This document shows positions 45,260 to 53,918 of a stretch of DNA of 64,000 bases, in pieces. Source of the stretch: Streptomyces scabiei 87.22. GTDB taxonomy: Bacteria > Actinomycetota > Actinomycetes > Streptomycetales > Streptomycetaceae. Made by a program: the position numbers and the translations under genes. The notes under the pieces were generated by a model. That model searched no databases, was not told the DNA's origin, and saw only the letters and a program-made list of their open reading frames with translations. The stretch is taken from assembly GCF_000091305.1 (NCBI RefSeq), contig NC_013929.1:1178001-1242000 (forward strand). Reading direction: 5' to 3'. Position 1 is the first letter of the stretch, and each line of letters begins with the position of its first letter.

Positions 45260-45994
45260 ATGGACGAGCCGCGTGCGACATCTCTTCTGCACCGCCCGGA
45301 CGGAGACCCCGTCCGGGTCCTCGTCGTCGACGACGAACCCGACGTCACCGATGTCCTGGCCGGAGTCGTCACCGGCGAGGGGTGGCAGGTGCGCACCGCC
45401 GGCGACGGAGCGACCGCGCTGGCGACTGCCCGTGTCTTCCGCCCCGACGCCGTGGTACTGGACTGGATGCTGCCCGACCTGGACGGCCTGCAGGTCCTGC
45501 GGGCACTCAGACGCGAGATGCCCGAGGTGTGCGTCCTGTTCCTGACCGCCCGCGACGCGGTCGAGGACCGCATCGCGGGGATCACCGCGGGCGGTGACGA
45601 CTACGTCACCAAGCCCTACAGTCTGGAGGAGGTCCTGGCGCGACTGCGCGGGCTGCTGCGGCGGGCCGGAATGACCGCCGGGCAGGGCACGAACCGGCTC
45701 AGGGTCGGAGACCTCACCATGGACGAGGAGGCCCGGGAGGTCCGGCGCGGCGGGGCCGTCGTCGAGCTGTCCCGCACCGAGTTCGAACTCCTGCGCTTCC
45801 TCATGCGCAACCCCCGCCGGGTCCTGTCCAAGGAGCAGATCCTCGACCGGGTGTGGTCCTACGACTTCGGCGGCCGCGCCCACATCGTCGAGCTCTACAT
45901 CAGCTACCTGCGCAAGAAGATCGACGCCGGACGCTCCCCGATGATCCACACCGTGCGCGGCGTCGGCTACGTCCTCAAACCGGAAGCCTCGTGA
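45260..45994 (+). CDS. OmpR-family response regulator
   Basis: A 244-residue regulator. The receiver domain has acidic residues in VVDDEPD, the phospho-acceptor Asp68 in VVLDWMLPD and the conserved lysine in VTKPYS. The winged-helix output domain ends with AHIVELYISYLRKKID and TVRGVGYVLKP. The ATG at 45260 follows GAAGGGACC; the open frame upstream is antisense to the flavocytochrome gene. The kinase start overlaps its stop. It likely controls the divergent flavocytochrome operon. Confidence 0.93.
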   Translation: MDEPRATSLLHRPDGDPVRVLVVDDEPDVTDVLAGVVTGEGWQVRTAGDGATALATARVFRPDAVVLDWMLPDLDGLQVLRALRREMPEVCVLFLTARDAVEDRIAGITAGGDDYVTKPYSLEEVLARLRGLLRRAGMTAGQGTNRLRVGDLTMDEEAREVRRGGAVVELSRTEFELLRFLMRNPRRVLSKEQILDRVWSYDFGGRAHIVELYISYLRKKIDAGRSPMIHTVRGVGYVLKPEAS

Positions 45995-47424
45995 GGCGCC
46001 TGCCGCCCCGCACCCTGCGCGGCCAGCTCACCGCCGGACTCGTCACCCTGCTCGCTCTGGCCTGCCTCGCCGTCGGGATCACCACCGCTCTCGCTCTGCG
46101 GGGTTTTCTGATGGGCCGCCTGGACGAGCAGCTCTCCGCGTCCGGTGGCCGGTTCGCGGCCAGCCTGGAGCACGAGGCCGACCCCGACGCGGACAACCGG
46201 CCCGACACCCGGGGCCAGGCCGACGCCACGTTCGGCGCGCGACTCCTCGACGGCCACGTCACCCAAGCCGCCGTGGTCGACGACGCCACCGACCGCCCCC
46301 TCCGGCTCAAGCCCGGGGAGCAGCGCGCCCTGGCCGGAATCCCCGTGGACGGGAAGGGGCACAGCATCCGCCTCTCCGGTCTGGGCGAATACCGTGTCAC
46401 GGCTGTCCGGGGCGACGACCAGGACATCCTGATCACCGGCCTGCCCCTGCACCCGGTCGAAGAAACCGTCCACCGCCTCCAAGCGGTCGAGGCGGTGCTG
46501 TTCGCTGCCGCCCTGTCGGCCACCGGGATCGCCGGGGCCGTATGGGTGCGTTTCTCCCTCCTCCCTCTGCAGAAGGTCACCGCCCGTGCGGCCGAGGTCG
46601 CCGGACTGCCACTTGCCAGCGGGGAGGTCGCCATGCCCGCACCGCTCCCCGACACCGACCCCCGTACCGAGGTCGGCCGGGTCGGCACCGCCCTCAACCA
46701 CATGCTCGGCCACATCGAGGACGCCCTGACCCGCCGCCACGCGAGCGAGGAGAGGCTCCGCCACTTCGCCGCCGACGCCAGCCACGAGCTGCGCACCCCC
46801 GTCGCCAACATCCGCGGCCACGCCGAACTCGCCCTCCGCCACAACGCCCCCCTCCCCACCGAGGTCCGCCACGCCCTGGAACGCATCGACAGTGAGTCCC
46901 TGCGCATGACCCGCCTCGTCGACGACCTGCTGCTCCTCGCGCGACTTGATGCGGGGCGGCCCCTCGAACACGAACCGGTCGACCTGACCCTGCTGATCCT
47001 CGACGCGACCGAAGACGCCCGCGCCGCCGGCCCCGGCCACCACTGGTTCCTCGACCTCCCCGAAGAACCGGTCGTCGTCACCGGGGACGCCCATCGCCTC
47101 CAACAGGCGATCGGCAACCTTCTGGCCAACGCCCGAACCCATACGCCGGCCGGCACCGATGTGACCATCACGCTCACCAGGCAGCAGAGCACCGTCCTCG
47201 TGGACGTGAGCGACAACGGCCCCGGTATCCCCGACACACTCCAGGCCGACGTCTTCGGCCGATTCGTCCGCGCCGACCACGCCCGCTCCCGCAGCACCGG
47301 AAGCACCGGACTCGGCCTCGCCATCGTCCACGCCGTCATCACCGCCCACGGCGGAACCGCCACCGTCACCAGCAGCCCCGGACACACCACCTTCCGTCTC
47401 ACACTCCCTGGCCAGGTGTACTGA
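45991..47424 (+). CDS. Two-component sensor histidine kinase
   Basis: A 477-residue membrane kinase. TM1 is at about 11-32 and TM2 at about 168-188, framing an extracytoplasmic sensor of about 130 residues. A HAMP segment follows, then HisKA with His265 in ADASHELRTPVANI, and HATPase with NLLANARTHTPAGT, DNGPGIP and GSTGLGLAIV. The GTG at 45991 overlaps the regulator stop by 4 nt. The signal is unknown; the neighbouring extracytoplasmic electron-transfer genes suggest a redox or metal cue. Confidence 0.92.
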   Translation: MRRLPPRTLRGQLTAGLVTLLALACLAVGITTALALRGFLMGRLDEQLSASGGRFAASLEHEADPDADNRPDTRGQADATFGARLLDGHVTQAAVVDDATDRPLRLKPGEQRALAGIPVDGKGHSIRLSGLGEYRVTAVRGDDQDILITGLPLHPVEETVHRLQAVEAVLFAAALSATGIAGAVWVRFSLLPLQKVTARAAEVAGLPLASGEVAMPAPLPDTDPRTEVGRVGTALNHMLGHIEDALTRRHASEERLRHFAADASHELRTPVANIRGHAELALRHNAPLPTEVRHALERIDSESLRMTRLVDDLLLLARLDAGRPLEHEPVDLTLLILDATEDARAAGPGHHWFLDLPEEPVVVTGDAHRLQQAIGNLLANARTHTPAGTDVTITLTRQQSTVLVDVSDNGPGIPDTLQADVFGRFVRADHARSRSTGSTGLGLAIVHAVITAHGGTATVTSSPGHTTFRLTLPGQVY

Positions 47425-47577
47425 CCCGCAGGGTCGTCCACACGCCTGACGGGCGGCCGGCCGCCGAGTGCGGTGTGGCAGCGGTGCTGGCCGCGGGAGC
47501 TTCGTCCGTCTGACCCGGCCCGCCTGCTCGGTGGCGCCCCTCGCAGCCCGCCACCTGCGATTTCACCACCACCGCAA

Positions 47578-47609
47578 CCAATCCGACCGCTCAGCGGGAA
47601 CGGATTACG
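47578..47609 (+). promoter_or_regulatory. ECF-sigma promoter of sigK (CCAATCC-N17-GGATTACG)
   Basis: CCAATCC at 47578-47584 and GGATTACG at 47602-47609 with a 17-bp spacer. The same bipartite sequence occurs upstream of the molybdoenzyme (49510) and the FAD oxidoreductase operon (58616-58647, minus strand). Suggests autoregulation by SigK. Confidence 0.7.
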
Positions 47610-47640
47610 CCCGGACATGTCCCGACCGTGGAGGCCCTCG

Positions 47641-48225
47641 GTGAAAGAAGCAGTACATATCGGTAGAAATCCATCGACGGAACCTGACCTCCAGGATCTG
47701 GTGGCCCAGGTGGCACTGGGTGACGAGGACGCGTTCACCCATGTCTACGACACCGTCGCCGGGCCGGTACTGGGTGTGGTGCGGGCCGTCCTGCGCGATC
47801 ACGCACAGTCGGAGGAAGTGGCGCAGGAGGTGCTGGTGGAGGTGTGGCGGACCGCTCCCCGCTACCGCCCCGACCGGGGGACGGCCGTCAACTGGATCCT
47901 CACCCTGGCGCACCGCAGGGCGGTGGACCGGGTGCGCTCGGTGGAGGCCGCGGTGGTCCGGGACCACAAGGCCGCCCTCCTGGAGCGGACGCCCGAGTTC
48001 GACGATGTGACCGAGCAGGTGGAGGCGCGGCTGGAGCGGGAGCAGGTGCGGCGCTGCCTGCGCACGCTGACCGAGATCCAGCGCCAGGCGGTCACCCTGG
48101 CGTACTACCGCGGACTGACCTACCGCCAGGCGGCCGAGGCCCTGTCGCTTCCCCTCGGGACCGTGAAGACCCGACTGCGCGACGGACTCATCCGACTGCG
48201 CGACTGCCTGGGGGTGACCGCATGA
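47641..48225 (+). CDS. sigK: ECF RNA polymerase sigma factor, SigK type
   Basis: A 194-residue ECF sigma factor. Region 2 has DEDAFTHVYDTVAGPVLGVV and QSEEVAQEVLVEVWR. Region 4 has QRQAVTLAYYRGLTYRQAAE and LPLGTVKTRLRDGLIRLR. The GTG at 47641 is preceded by GGAGG at 7 nt and was preferred. An ATG at 47617 lies about 10 bases after the -10 element and could be a leaderless start. The next gene, overlapping by 4 nt, encodes its zinc anti-sigma factor. Neighbours match the mycobacterial SigK regulon. Confidence 0.92.
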   Translation: MKEAVHIGRNPSTEPDLQDLVAQVALGDEDAFTHVYDTVAGPVLGVVRAVLRDHAQSEEVAQEVLVEVWRTAPRYRPDRGTAVNWILTLAHRRAVDRVRSVEAAVVRDHKAALLERTPEFDDVTEQVEARLEREQVRRCLRTLTEIQRQAVTLAYYRGLTYRQAAEALSLPLGTVKTRLRDGLIRLRDCLGVTA

Positions 48226-48974
48226 CCACCGCCGAACTGCACCGCCTGACCGGCGCCTACGCCCTGCACGCACTGTCCGACGAGGAACACGAGGCGTTCG
48301 AGCGTCATCTCGCGGACTGCCAACCGTGCGCGCAGGAGACCGCCGAGCTGTGCGCGACAGCGGCCCGACTGGGCCTCGCCGTCTCCACCACCTCGCCTCC
48401 AGTGATGCGCGAGCGGGTGCTGCGCAGGATCGCCACCGTCCGGCAGGAGGCTCCCGGCGGATCGACGCCGAGCCGCTCGGGCGGGGCCCGGCCACGCACC
48501 CGGCTGCTGTCCCGGTGGGCACTCGCCGCCTGCCTGGCAGCGGCCGCGGCGCTCGGTGGGACCACCGTCTGGCAGTACCAGCGGGCCGAGGAAGCGGTCG
48601 ACCAGGCGCGCCGCGCCGAGCGCGGAGCGGACGAGATCGCGGCAGTACTGGCCGCGCCGGACGCCCGGAGCCGCAGCAGCGAACTGACGGCCGGGGCCAG
48701 CGGCACCGTGGTCGTCTCCCGCAACCTGGACAGGGCCGTGTTCGTGGCCTCCGGGCTGGCGCGTCCGTCCGCAGACAAGGTCTACCAGCTGTGGTTCGAC
48801 GACGACGGCACGATGCGGTCCGCCGGTCTCATGGACCCCCGGCGCAGGGACCAGACCGTGCTGATGCGCGGGGCACTCGACGGAGCGTCGGGCATGGGCG
48901 TGACCCTCGAACCCGCCGGGGGCTCGAAGCAGCCGACCTCCGCCCCGCTCGCGGTCATGCCCTTCCCGGGCTGA
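48222..48974 (+). CDS. rskA: Anti-sigma-K factor RskA-like membrane protein
   Basis: A 250-residue single-pass protein. The N-terminal cytoplasmic anti-sigma domain has the zinc motif HLADCQPC (H-x3-C-x2-C). A transmembrane helix follows (about 100-118; WALAACLAAAAALGGTTVW). The extracytoplasmic RskA domain contains VYQLWFDDDGTMRSAGLM, typical of the family. It holds SigK at the membrane until regulated proteolysis releases it (family knowledge). ATG overlaps the sigK stop. Confidence 0.92.
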   Translation: MTTAELHRLTGAYALHALSDEEHEAFERHLADCQPCAQETAELCATAARLGLAVSTTSPPVMRERVLRRIATVRQEAPGGSTPSRSGGARPRTRLLSRWALAACLAAAAALGGTTVWQYQRAEEAVDQARRAERGADEIAAVLAAPDARSRSSELTAGASGTVVVSRNLDRAVFVASGLARPSADKVYQLWFDDDGTMRSAGLMDPRRRDQTVLMRGALDGASGMGVTLEPAGGSKQPTSAPLAVMPFPG

Positions 48975-49509
48975 AGGGACCCCCGCACATCGGGATGGCA
49001 CCGTAAGCAGTAGGGGGAAACGCGCCACCGTTACGTATCGCGGTTCGGCCGTCCTGTCCGGACGGGCCCCGGCGCAGACTGGCCGACCGGTGGGGCCGGG
49101 GCCTGATCCGGTCACACCGGCCCGACTGCGCAGACCGGGGATCCCAGCCGTCGCGGTCGGGGTGTGGATCGCCGTCGGGTACCTGATGGCGACCGCGCCC
49201 GCGCCACACCTGCAGGGGCGGTCGAGGAGGTCAGTCCGGGCCCGCGACCGTCACGACGACGGTCGGCGCGGGCGCTGCGCGGGCAGCAGCGCCGCGAGCC
49301 GTCTTCGTCGCCGACCGGGTCGGCATCGGCGCGTGCCGCCGCACGAGCAAGGCGAACACCTACTCGCCCCCTCCGCCGCGCGGACCATCGGCAGGGTGTC
49401 GTCCGGCAACGCCGAACTCGCCAGGAACGCGATCCGAAGTCCATGTCATCCGTAGCCGAGGCGTGAACGGATTGGCCGGAAAGGGAAATTCATCCGATCG
49501 TGGGGCAGA
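48975..49509. other. Intergenic stretch without recognisable gene
   Basis: About 535 bp between rskA and the molybdoenzyme promoter. Short open frames exist on both strands but none shows a domain, a ribosome site or sustained third-position GC bias. Confidence 0.5.
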
Positions 49510-49539
49510 CCAATCCGCGCGGCTGCCGGAACCGGATTC
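49510..49539 (+). promoter_or_regulatory. ECF-sigma promoter of molybdoenzyme gene (leaderless)
   Basis: CCAATCC at 49510-49516, 17-bp spacer, GGATTC at 49534-49539. The GTG at 49545 lies 6 bases past the -10 and has no ribosome site, so the transcript probably begins at the start codon. Confidence 0.7.
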
Positions 49540-49544
49540 CCCGC

Positions 49545-51146
49545 GTGACGGAGAACGAGAAGGAACCACTCGACCGGCGCGGCCTGACGCGGCCGCTGCT
49601 GGGTGCGCTCAGCGGCGCACTCGCGGGCTTCACGGCGCTCGCCGTCGCGGAACTCGTGTCGGTGGCGGTGCGCCCGCAGGCGGGTCCGGTCGTCGCGGTG
49701 GGCAGTGCGGCGATCGACCGGACGCCCGCGGCGGTCAAGGACTGGGCGATCCGCCGTTTCGGCACGGACGACAAGCTGGTTCTCCAACTGGGAATCCTCG
49801 CGGTGCTGGCCCTTTTCGCCCTGGGACTGGGAATCGCCGCGCTGCGGTTCCGGCGCACCGGGGCGGCAGGCGTACTGCTTCTCGGGGCGGTCGGCGCGGT
49901 CGCGGCGACCGGAAGGCCCGACTCGGCCGGAGTGGCCGACGCGCTGCCGTCGGCCGTAGGCGCCGCCGCCGGAGCCGTCCTCCTTCACGCGCTGACGGGT
50001 CGCCTCGCTCCACGAGAACACGGGACGCCCGACGGCGCGGTACGGCCGGAAGCGGACTGGGACCGTCGTGGTTTCGTGGTCGCGGCGACAGCCGCTGCCG
50101 CCGCCTCGGCCGGGGCCGGTCTGTTCGGCCGGACGCTCAACGCCTCCCGAGGGCAGGACGCGGTCGCCTACCGCGACCGGCTCGCCCTGCCCCGCCCCGC
50201 CTCCCCGGCTGCTGCCGTTCCCCGGGGTGCCGGGCTCCGGATTCCCGGTGTCAGTCCCTTCACCACACCCAACGGCGGCTTCTACCGCGTCGACACCGCC
50301 CTGGTGGTGCCGAAGGTGGACGCGGCCGGCTGGCGGCTCCGCGTCCACGGCAGGGGCGTCACCCGGCCCCGCACGCTGTCCTTCGGCGACCTGCTGCGGC
50401 GTGAGCTGATCGAGCGGGACATCACGCTCACCTGTGTCTCCAACGAGATCGGCGGGCCCTACGTGGGCAACGCCCGCTGGATCGGCGTACGCCTGGCGGA
50501 GGTGTTGGCCGAGTGCGGAGTGCGGCCACCGTCGAAGGGCGGGCCGGCCGATCAGCTGGTCGCCCGCTCGGTGGACGGCATGACGATCGGCAGTCCCGTC
50601 GAGGATCTGATGGACGGCCGCGACGCCCTTCTCGCTCTCGGCATGAACGGCCAACCGCTGCCCTTCGAACACGGATTCCCGGTCCGCATGGTGGTGCCCG
50701 GCCTGTACGGCTTCGTCTCCGCCTGTAAGTGGATCAAGGACATCGAGCTCACCACCTTCGACTCCTACGACCCCTACTGGGTCAAGCGCGGCTGGGCCCG
50801 CGACGCGCCGATCAAGACCCAGTCGCGGATCGACACACCCAAACCGTTCGCCCGTCCCAAGGCCGGCACGGTCATGGTCGCCGGGGTCGCCTGGGCCCAG
50901 CACCGCGGTATCGACAAGGTCGAGGTCCGTATCGACGACGGCCCCTGGCAGCAGGCCCGGCTCGCCGCCGAGGACACCCGCGACACCTGGCGCCAGTGGT
51001 CCTTCCCCTGGCAGGCCGCCAGGGGCGGCCACACCCTCACCGTGCGCGCCACCGACCGTACCGGCCGGGTGCAGACCGAGAAACGCACCCGGACCGTCCC
51101 GGACGGGGCGAGCGGATGGCACTCCGTGGTCGTCACCGTCGACTGA
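49545..51146 (+). CDS. Membrane-anchored sulfite-oxidase-family molybdopterin enzyme
   Basis: A 533-residue protein. The N-terminal 170 residues hold about four helices. A further hydrophobic segment after DRRGFVVAATAAAAAS resembles a signal anchor. Then comes the Mo-pterin domain with the molybdenum-ligating Cys in ITLTCVSNEIGG and GLYGFVSACKWI, and a C-terminal Mo-co dimerisation domain (VAGVAWAQHRGIDKVEVRID). The substrate of this subfamily is unknown; it may act as an oxidoreductase for sulfoxides or proteins. The GTG at 49545 is set by the promoter; a GTG at 49500 would lie inside it. Probably co-transcribed with the fasciclin gene. Confidence 0.88.
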   Translation: MTENEKEPLDRRGLTRPLLGALSGALAGFTALAVAELVSVAVRPQAGPVVAVGSAAIDRTPAAVKDWAIRRFGTDDKLVLQLGILAVLALFALGLGIAALRFRRTGAAGVLLLGAVGAVAATGRPDSAGVADALPSAVGAAAGAVLLHALTGRLAPREHGTPDGAVRPEADWDRRGFVVAATAAAAASAGAGLFGRTLNASRGQDAVAYRDRLALPRPASPAAAVPRGAGLRIPGVSPFTTPNGGFYRVDTALVVPKVDAAGWRLRVHGRGVTRPRTLSFGDLLRRELIERDITLTCVSNEIGGPYVGNARWIGVRLAEVLAECGVRPPSKGGPADQLVARSVDGMTIGSPVEDLMDGRDALLALGMNGQPLPFEHGFPVRMVVPGLYGFVSACKWIKDIELTTFDSYDPYWVKRGWARDAPIKTQSRIDTPKPFARPKAGTVMVAGVAWAQHRGIDKVEVRIDDGPWQQARLAAEDTRDTWRQWSFPWQAARGGHTLTVRATDRTGRVQTEKRTRTVPDGASGWHSVVVTVD

Positions 51147-51225
51147 CCGCTTCCCTGACTCCTTTCCCCTTTCACCTTTCCCTCAGCAGGCAGCACGCGC
51201 TGCCGTGACCCACAGGAGAAACATC

Positions 51226-51879
51226 GTGAACACCCGAATCCGCCGCATCGCCGTGACCGTCGCCGCAGCGGCCGTCCTCCCGCTGGCCCTGAGTGCCTGC
51301 TCCGACAGCGGCGGCGACTCGACCAAGTCGGACTCCTCGTCCAAGGCGTCGGCCTCCGCATCGGACGACGGCATGACCGGATCCGGCAGCACCACCGCCA
51401 TGGACAAGCCGTTCGGTTCCGCCTGCTCCGCGGTGCCCACCAGCGGTGCCGGTTCCTTCGACGGCATGGCCAAGGACCCGGTCGCCACGGCCGCCTCCAA
51501 CAACCCCGCCCTGTCCACCCTGGTGGCGGCGGTGAAGAAGGCCGGACTGGTCGACACCCTGAACAACGCCCAGGACATCACCGTGTTCGCGCCGACCAAC
51601 GACGCCTTCGCCAAGATCCCGAAGGCCACCCTGGACAAGGTCCTGAACGACAAGGCACAGCTGACGAAGATCCTCACCTACCACGTCGTCGGCCAGAAGC
51701 TCACGCCGAAGGACCTGGAGAACGGCTCCTTCGAGACTCTGGAGAAGTCGAAGCTCACCACCTCCGGCTCCGGCGAGTCCTACACCGTCAACGACTCCGC
51801 CAAGGTCGTCTGCGGAAACGTGAAGACCGCCAACGCCCACGTGTACATCATCGACACCGTTCTCATGCCCAAGAGCTGA
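51226..51879 (+). CDS. Fasciclin-domain lipoprotein (MPT83/MPT70-like)
   Basis: A 217-residue secreted lipoprotein. The signal peptide ends in the lipobox LALSAC (Cys about residue 25). A Ser/Asp/Lys-rich linker leads into one FAS1 domain with AQDITVFAPTNDAFAKIPKA and ILTYHVVGQKL. Length and layout match mycobacterial MPT83/MPT70, which are controlled by SigK. The GTG at 51226 follows CACAGGAGAAA. It lies 79 nt after the molybdoenzyme. An adhesion or redox-related role on the cell surface is unproven. Confidence 0.92.
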   Translation: MNTRIRRIAVTVAAAAVLPLALSACSDSGGDSTKSDSSSKASASASDDGMTGSGSTTAMDKPFGSACSAVPTSGAGSFDGMAKDPVATAASNNPALSTLVAAVKKAGLVDTLNNAQDITVFAPTNDAFAKIPKATLDKVLNDKAQLTKILTYHVVGQKLTPKDLENGSFETLEKSKLTTSGSGESYTVNDSAKVVCGNVKTANAHVYIIDTVLMPKS

Positions 51880-51957
51880 CACACAGCCATCTGCCGGGCA
51901 CCGCGGACCGTGGTGCCCGGCAGGCCCGTCTCCGTCACACGGACTGGACCAAGGAAC

Positions 51958-52290
51958 ATGCCGGCACTTCTCCGCCTGCGCGTCCTCGCCGTCTGCGGCA
52001 CCCGACTGTGGTGCGCCGGGGCAGGACCGCTGACCCCCGACCTCAGCTCGGCCGTACACGACGAACTCACCGAACTGTGCGCCGGCATGTCCGTGACCGG
52101 CCTCGACCTACGGCAACTCCTGCTGCCGGCGGACGACTTCCTGCCGAGCGTGCCGTGGCCGGACGGCCCGGCCACCATCCATCTGCTGGCCCCGGAGGCA
52201 CTGCGCTCCCGCACGACAGACGACCGACGGGTCCACTGGCACAGCGACCTGCGGACGGCCTGGGAGGCGTGGTGCGGTTACCCCGTCTGA
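51958..52290 (+). CDS. Hypothetical protein, 110 residues
   Basis: Not recognised. The frame has strong third-position GC, one Leu-rich N-terminal stretch (LLRLRVLAVCGTRLWCAG) and a Trp-rich C-terminus (HSDLRTAWEAWCGYPV). No signal peptide or domain is evident. The ATG at 51958 follows AAGGA at very short spacing; a GTG at 51910 in frame would give a longer form. It follows the fasciclin gene by 78 nt on the same strand and may belong to its transcript. Confidence 0.5.
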   Translation: MPALLRLRVLAVCGTRLWCAGAGPLTPDLSSAVHDELTELCAGMSVTGLDLRQLLLPADDFLPSVPWPDGPATIHLLAPEALRSRTTDDRRVHWHSDLRTAWEAWCGYPV

Positions 52291-52398
52291 CTGATCACCG
52301 GCCACACGTTCACCGCTTCGCCCGCGCGCGGGCGGAGCGCAGCAGAGAACGTGAGCCTGGCGGTGGAACGCGTCACCGACCTTGAGAAGGTCGGCCGG

Positions 52399-53088
52399 TC
52401 AGAGCACGGGGAAGTCCCCTGCGCCGTAGCACTCCTCGGGCAGCGGGTCGGGGACGCCGTCGGGGTCGAGGAGGTGGGCGACGACGGACGAGGCGGTACG
52501 GTGCCAGACGCGGTACCGGCGCAGCATCGCGTGGTCGCCGTCGCCGACGACGGCCATCCCGGCCCGCGCCGCCGTCCCCCGCGCCCTGCGGACGCACTCC
52601 GCTGTCTCGGCGGCCGAGGTGACGCTGTCACGGTCCCCGTGCAGCGCGACGACGTGCCGGCCCGCCGTCTGCGCGACCGGCTCGCCCGCCGGCCACCACG
52701 GCGCCAGGGCGAGCACCCCGGACACCCTCGGATGGCCGGCGGCACGCAGGGCGGCCCGGCCGCCCATGGAGTGGCCGAGCAGCACCGTGGGGACGGGACC
52801 GGCCAGTTCGGCGAGCTCGTCCAGGGCGCGCCGGGTGTCCCGCAGGGCATCGGCACGCTCGCCGTTCCAGCCGCGCAGGCGGTAGCGGACCCGGGCGACC
52901 AGAACGTCGTCGTGGGGCAGCGCGGCTGTCACCGCACGCACGAGGGGATCCATCCGCAGCGCGGCCAACTGCCGGGAGCTGGTGGGGCGCTCGCTCGTCG
53001 CCTGTCCGCCGTGCAGCACCAGGACGGCCGCCCGGGGCCGGGAGGGGCGCCGTCGGGGCAGCAGCGCACCGAAGTCCCCTTCCTTCAC
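52399..53088 (-). CDS. Alpha/beta hydrolase
   Basis: A 229-residue hydrolase with the nucleophile elbow LLGHSMGGRAAL (Ser), a likely acid in ALHGDRDSVT and the catalytic His in VGDGDHAMLRR. It starts with strand motif AAVLVLHGGQA. Related to dienelactone-hydrolase-like esterases. The GTG at 53088 follows GGAGGCCACA and overlaps the upstream stop by 4 nt, making it the last gene of the six-gene lipid operon. A role in lipid or ester handling is inferred from context. Confidence 0.88.
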   Translation of the reverse strand: MKEGDFGALLPRRRPSRPRAAVLVLHGGQATSERPTSSRQLAALRMDPLVRAVTAALPHDDVLVARVRYRLRGWNGERADALRDTRRALDELAELAGPVPTVLLGHSMGGRAALRAAGHPRVSGVLALAPWWPAGEPVAQTAGRHVVALHGDRDSVTSAAETAECVRRARGTAARAGMAVVGDGDHAMLRRYRVWHRTASSVVAHLLDPDGVPDPLPEECYGAGDFPVL

Positions 53089-53918
53089 TGTGGCCTCCCC
53101 TCCGCGGTCCGGCGCCGCTTCGGCGGGAGCGGGAAGAAGCCGCTGGTCCGGGCCACGTAGTCGGCGTATCCGGGCCGGTCGGCCATGTGCCGTTCCAGCA
53201 GCCGCTTCCCGCTGCCCCGGATCAGCAGCAGACTCATCACCACCGGGGACGCCACGGACACGGCTGCGGCCCCCGGGGAGCCGCAGGCGATCAGGAACAG
53301 CCCCCACCACACGCAGAAGTCGCCGAAGTAGTTGGGGTGCCGCGTCCAGGCCCACAGACCACGGTCCATGATCCGCCCGCGGCCCTCCGCGCCCGCCTTG
53401 AACCGGGCCAGCTGGGCGTCCCCGACCGCCTCGAAGCAGAGGCCGACGGCCCACAGCCCCGCACCGGCCCAGGCCAGGGCCGAGGGCCGGCCGGGAACGT
53501 ACTGCGCGGCCTGGACGGGCAGCGACACCAGCCAGACCAGGGCGCCCTGGAGCAGGTAGACCATGCGCAGGGCGTACACGTTCCGGTTGCCGGTGGCCTT
53601 CGCGAGCATCGCCTCGTAGCGAGGGTCCTCGCCGTGGCCCCGTCCGCGCCGGGCGATGTGCACGGCCAGCCTCAGCCCCCAGGCCGCCGTCAGCGCGGTC
53701 GCCAGCAGCCGTCGTACGGGATCGCCCTCGTCCTGTGCGGCGGAGGCGGCGAAGCTCACGACCGCCACCACCGTGAAGCCGAGCCCCCAGGCGATGTCCA
53801 CGATGCGGTGCAGGCCCACGCGGACCGCGAGCGCGAAGGTGACGAGCATGACCGTGAGGGCCGCGGCGGCGGACCAGGCGAGGTTGACCCCGAACACGCC
53901 CCACGGGAATCCGCTCAC
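53085..53918 (-). CDS. DUF1295-family membrane protein (Rv0446c-like)
   Basis: A 277-residue polytopic protein of the steroid-5-alpha-reductase-like DUF1295 family. It has about six helices, the C-terminal family signature with GLWAWTRHPNYFGDFCVWWG, and RPGYADYVARTSGFFPLPP. In mycobacteria the homologue sits between the sigK and ufaA1 genes. A reductase acting on fatty-acyl chains is a reasonable guess, not established. The GTG at 53918 follows GGAGAAGCC and overlaps the upstream stop by 4 nt. Confidence 0.88.
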   Translation of the reverse strand: MSGFPWGVFGVNLAWSAAAALTVMLVTFALAVRVGLHRIVDIAWGLGFTVVAVVSFAASAAQDEGDPVRRLLATALTAAWGLRLAVHIARRGRGHGEDPRYEAMLAKATGNRNVYALRMVYLLQGALVWLVSLPVQAAQYVPGRPSALAWAGAGLWAVGLCFEAVGDAQLARFKAGAEGRGRIMDRGLWAWTRHPNYFGDFCVWWGLFLIACGSPGAAAVSVASPVVMSLLLIRGSGKRLLERHMADRPGYADYVARTSGFFPLPPKRRRTAEGRPQ

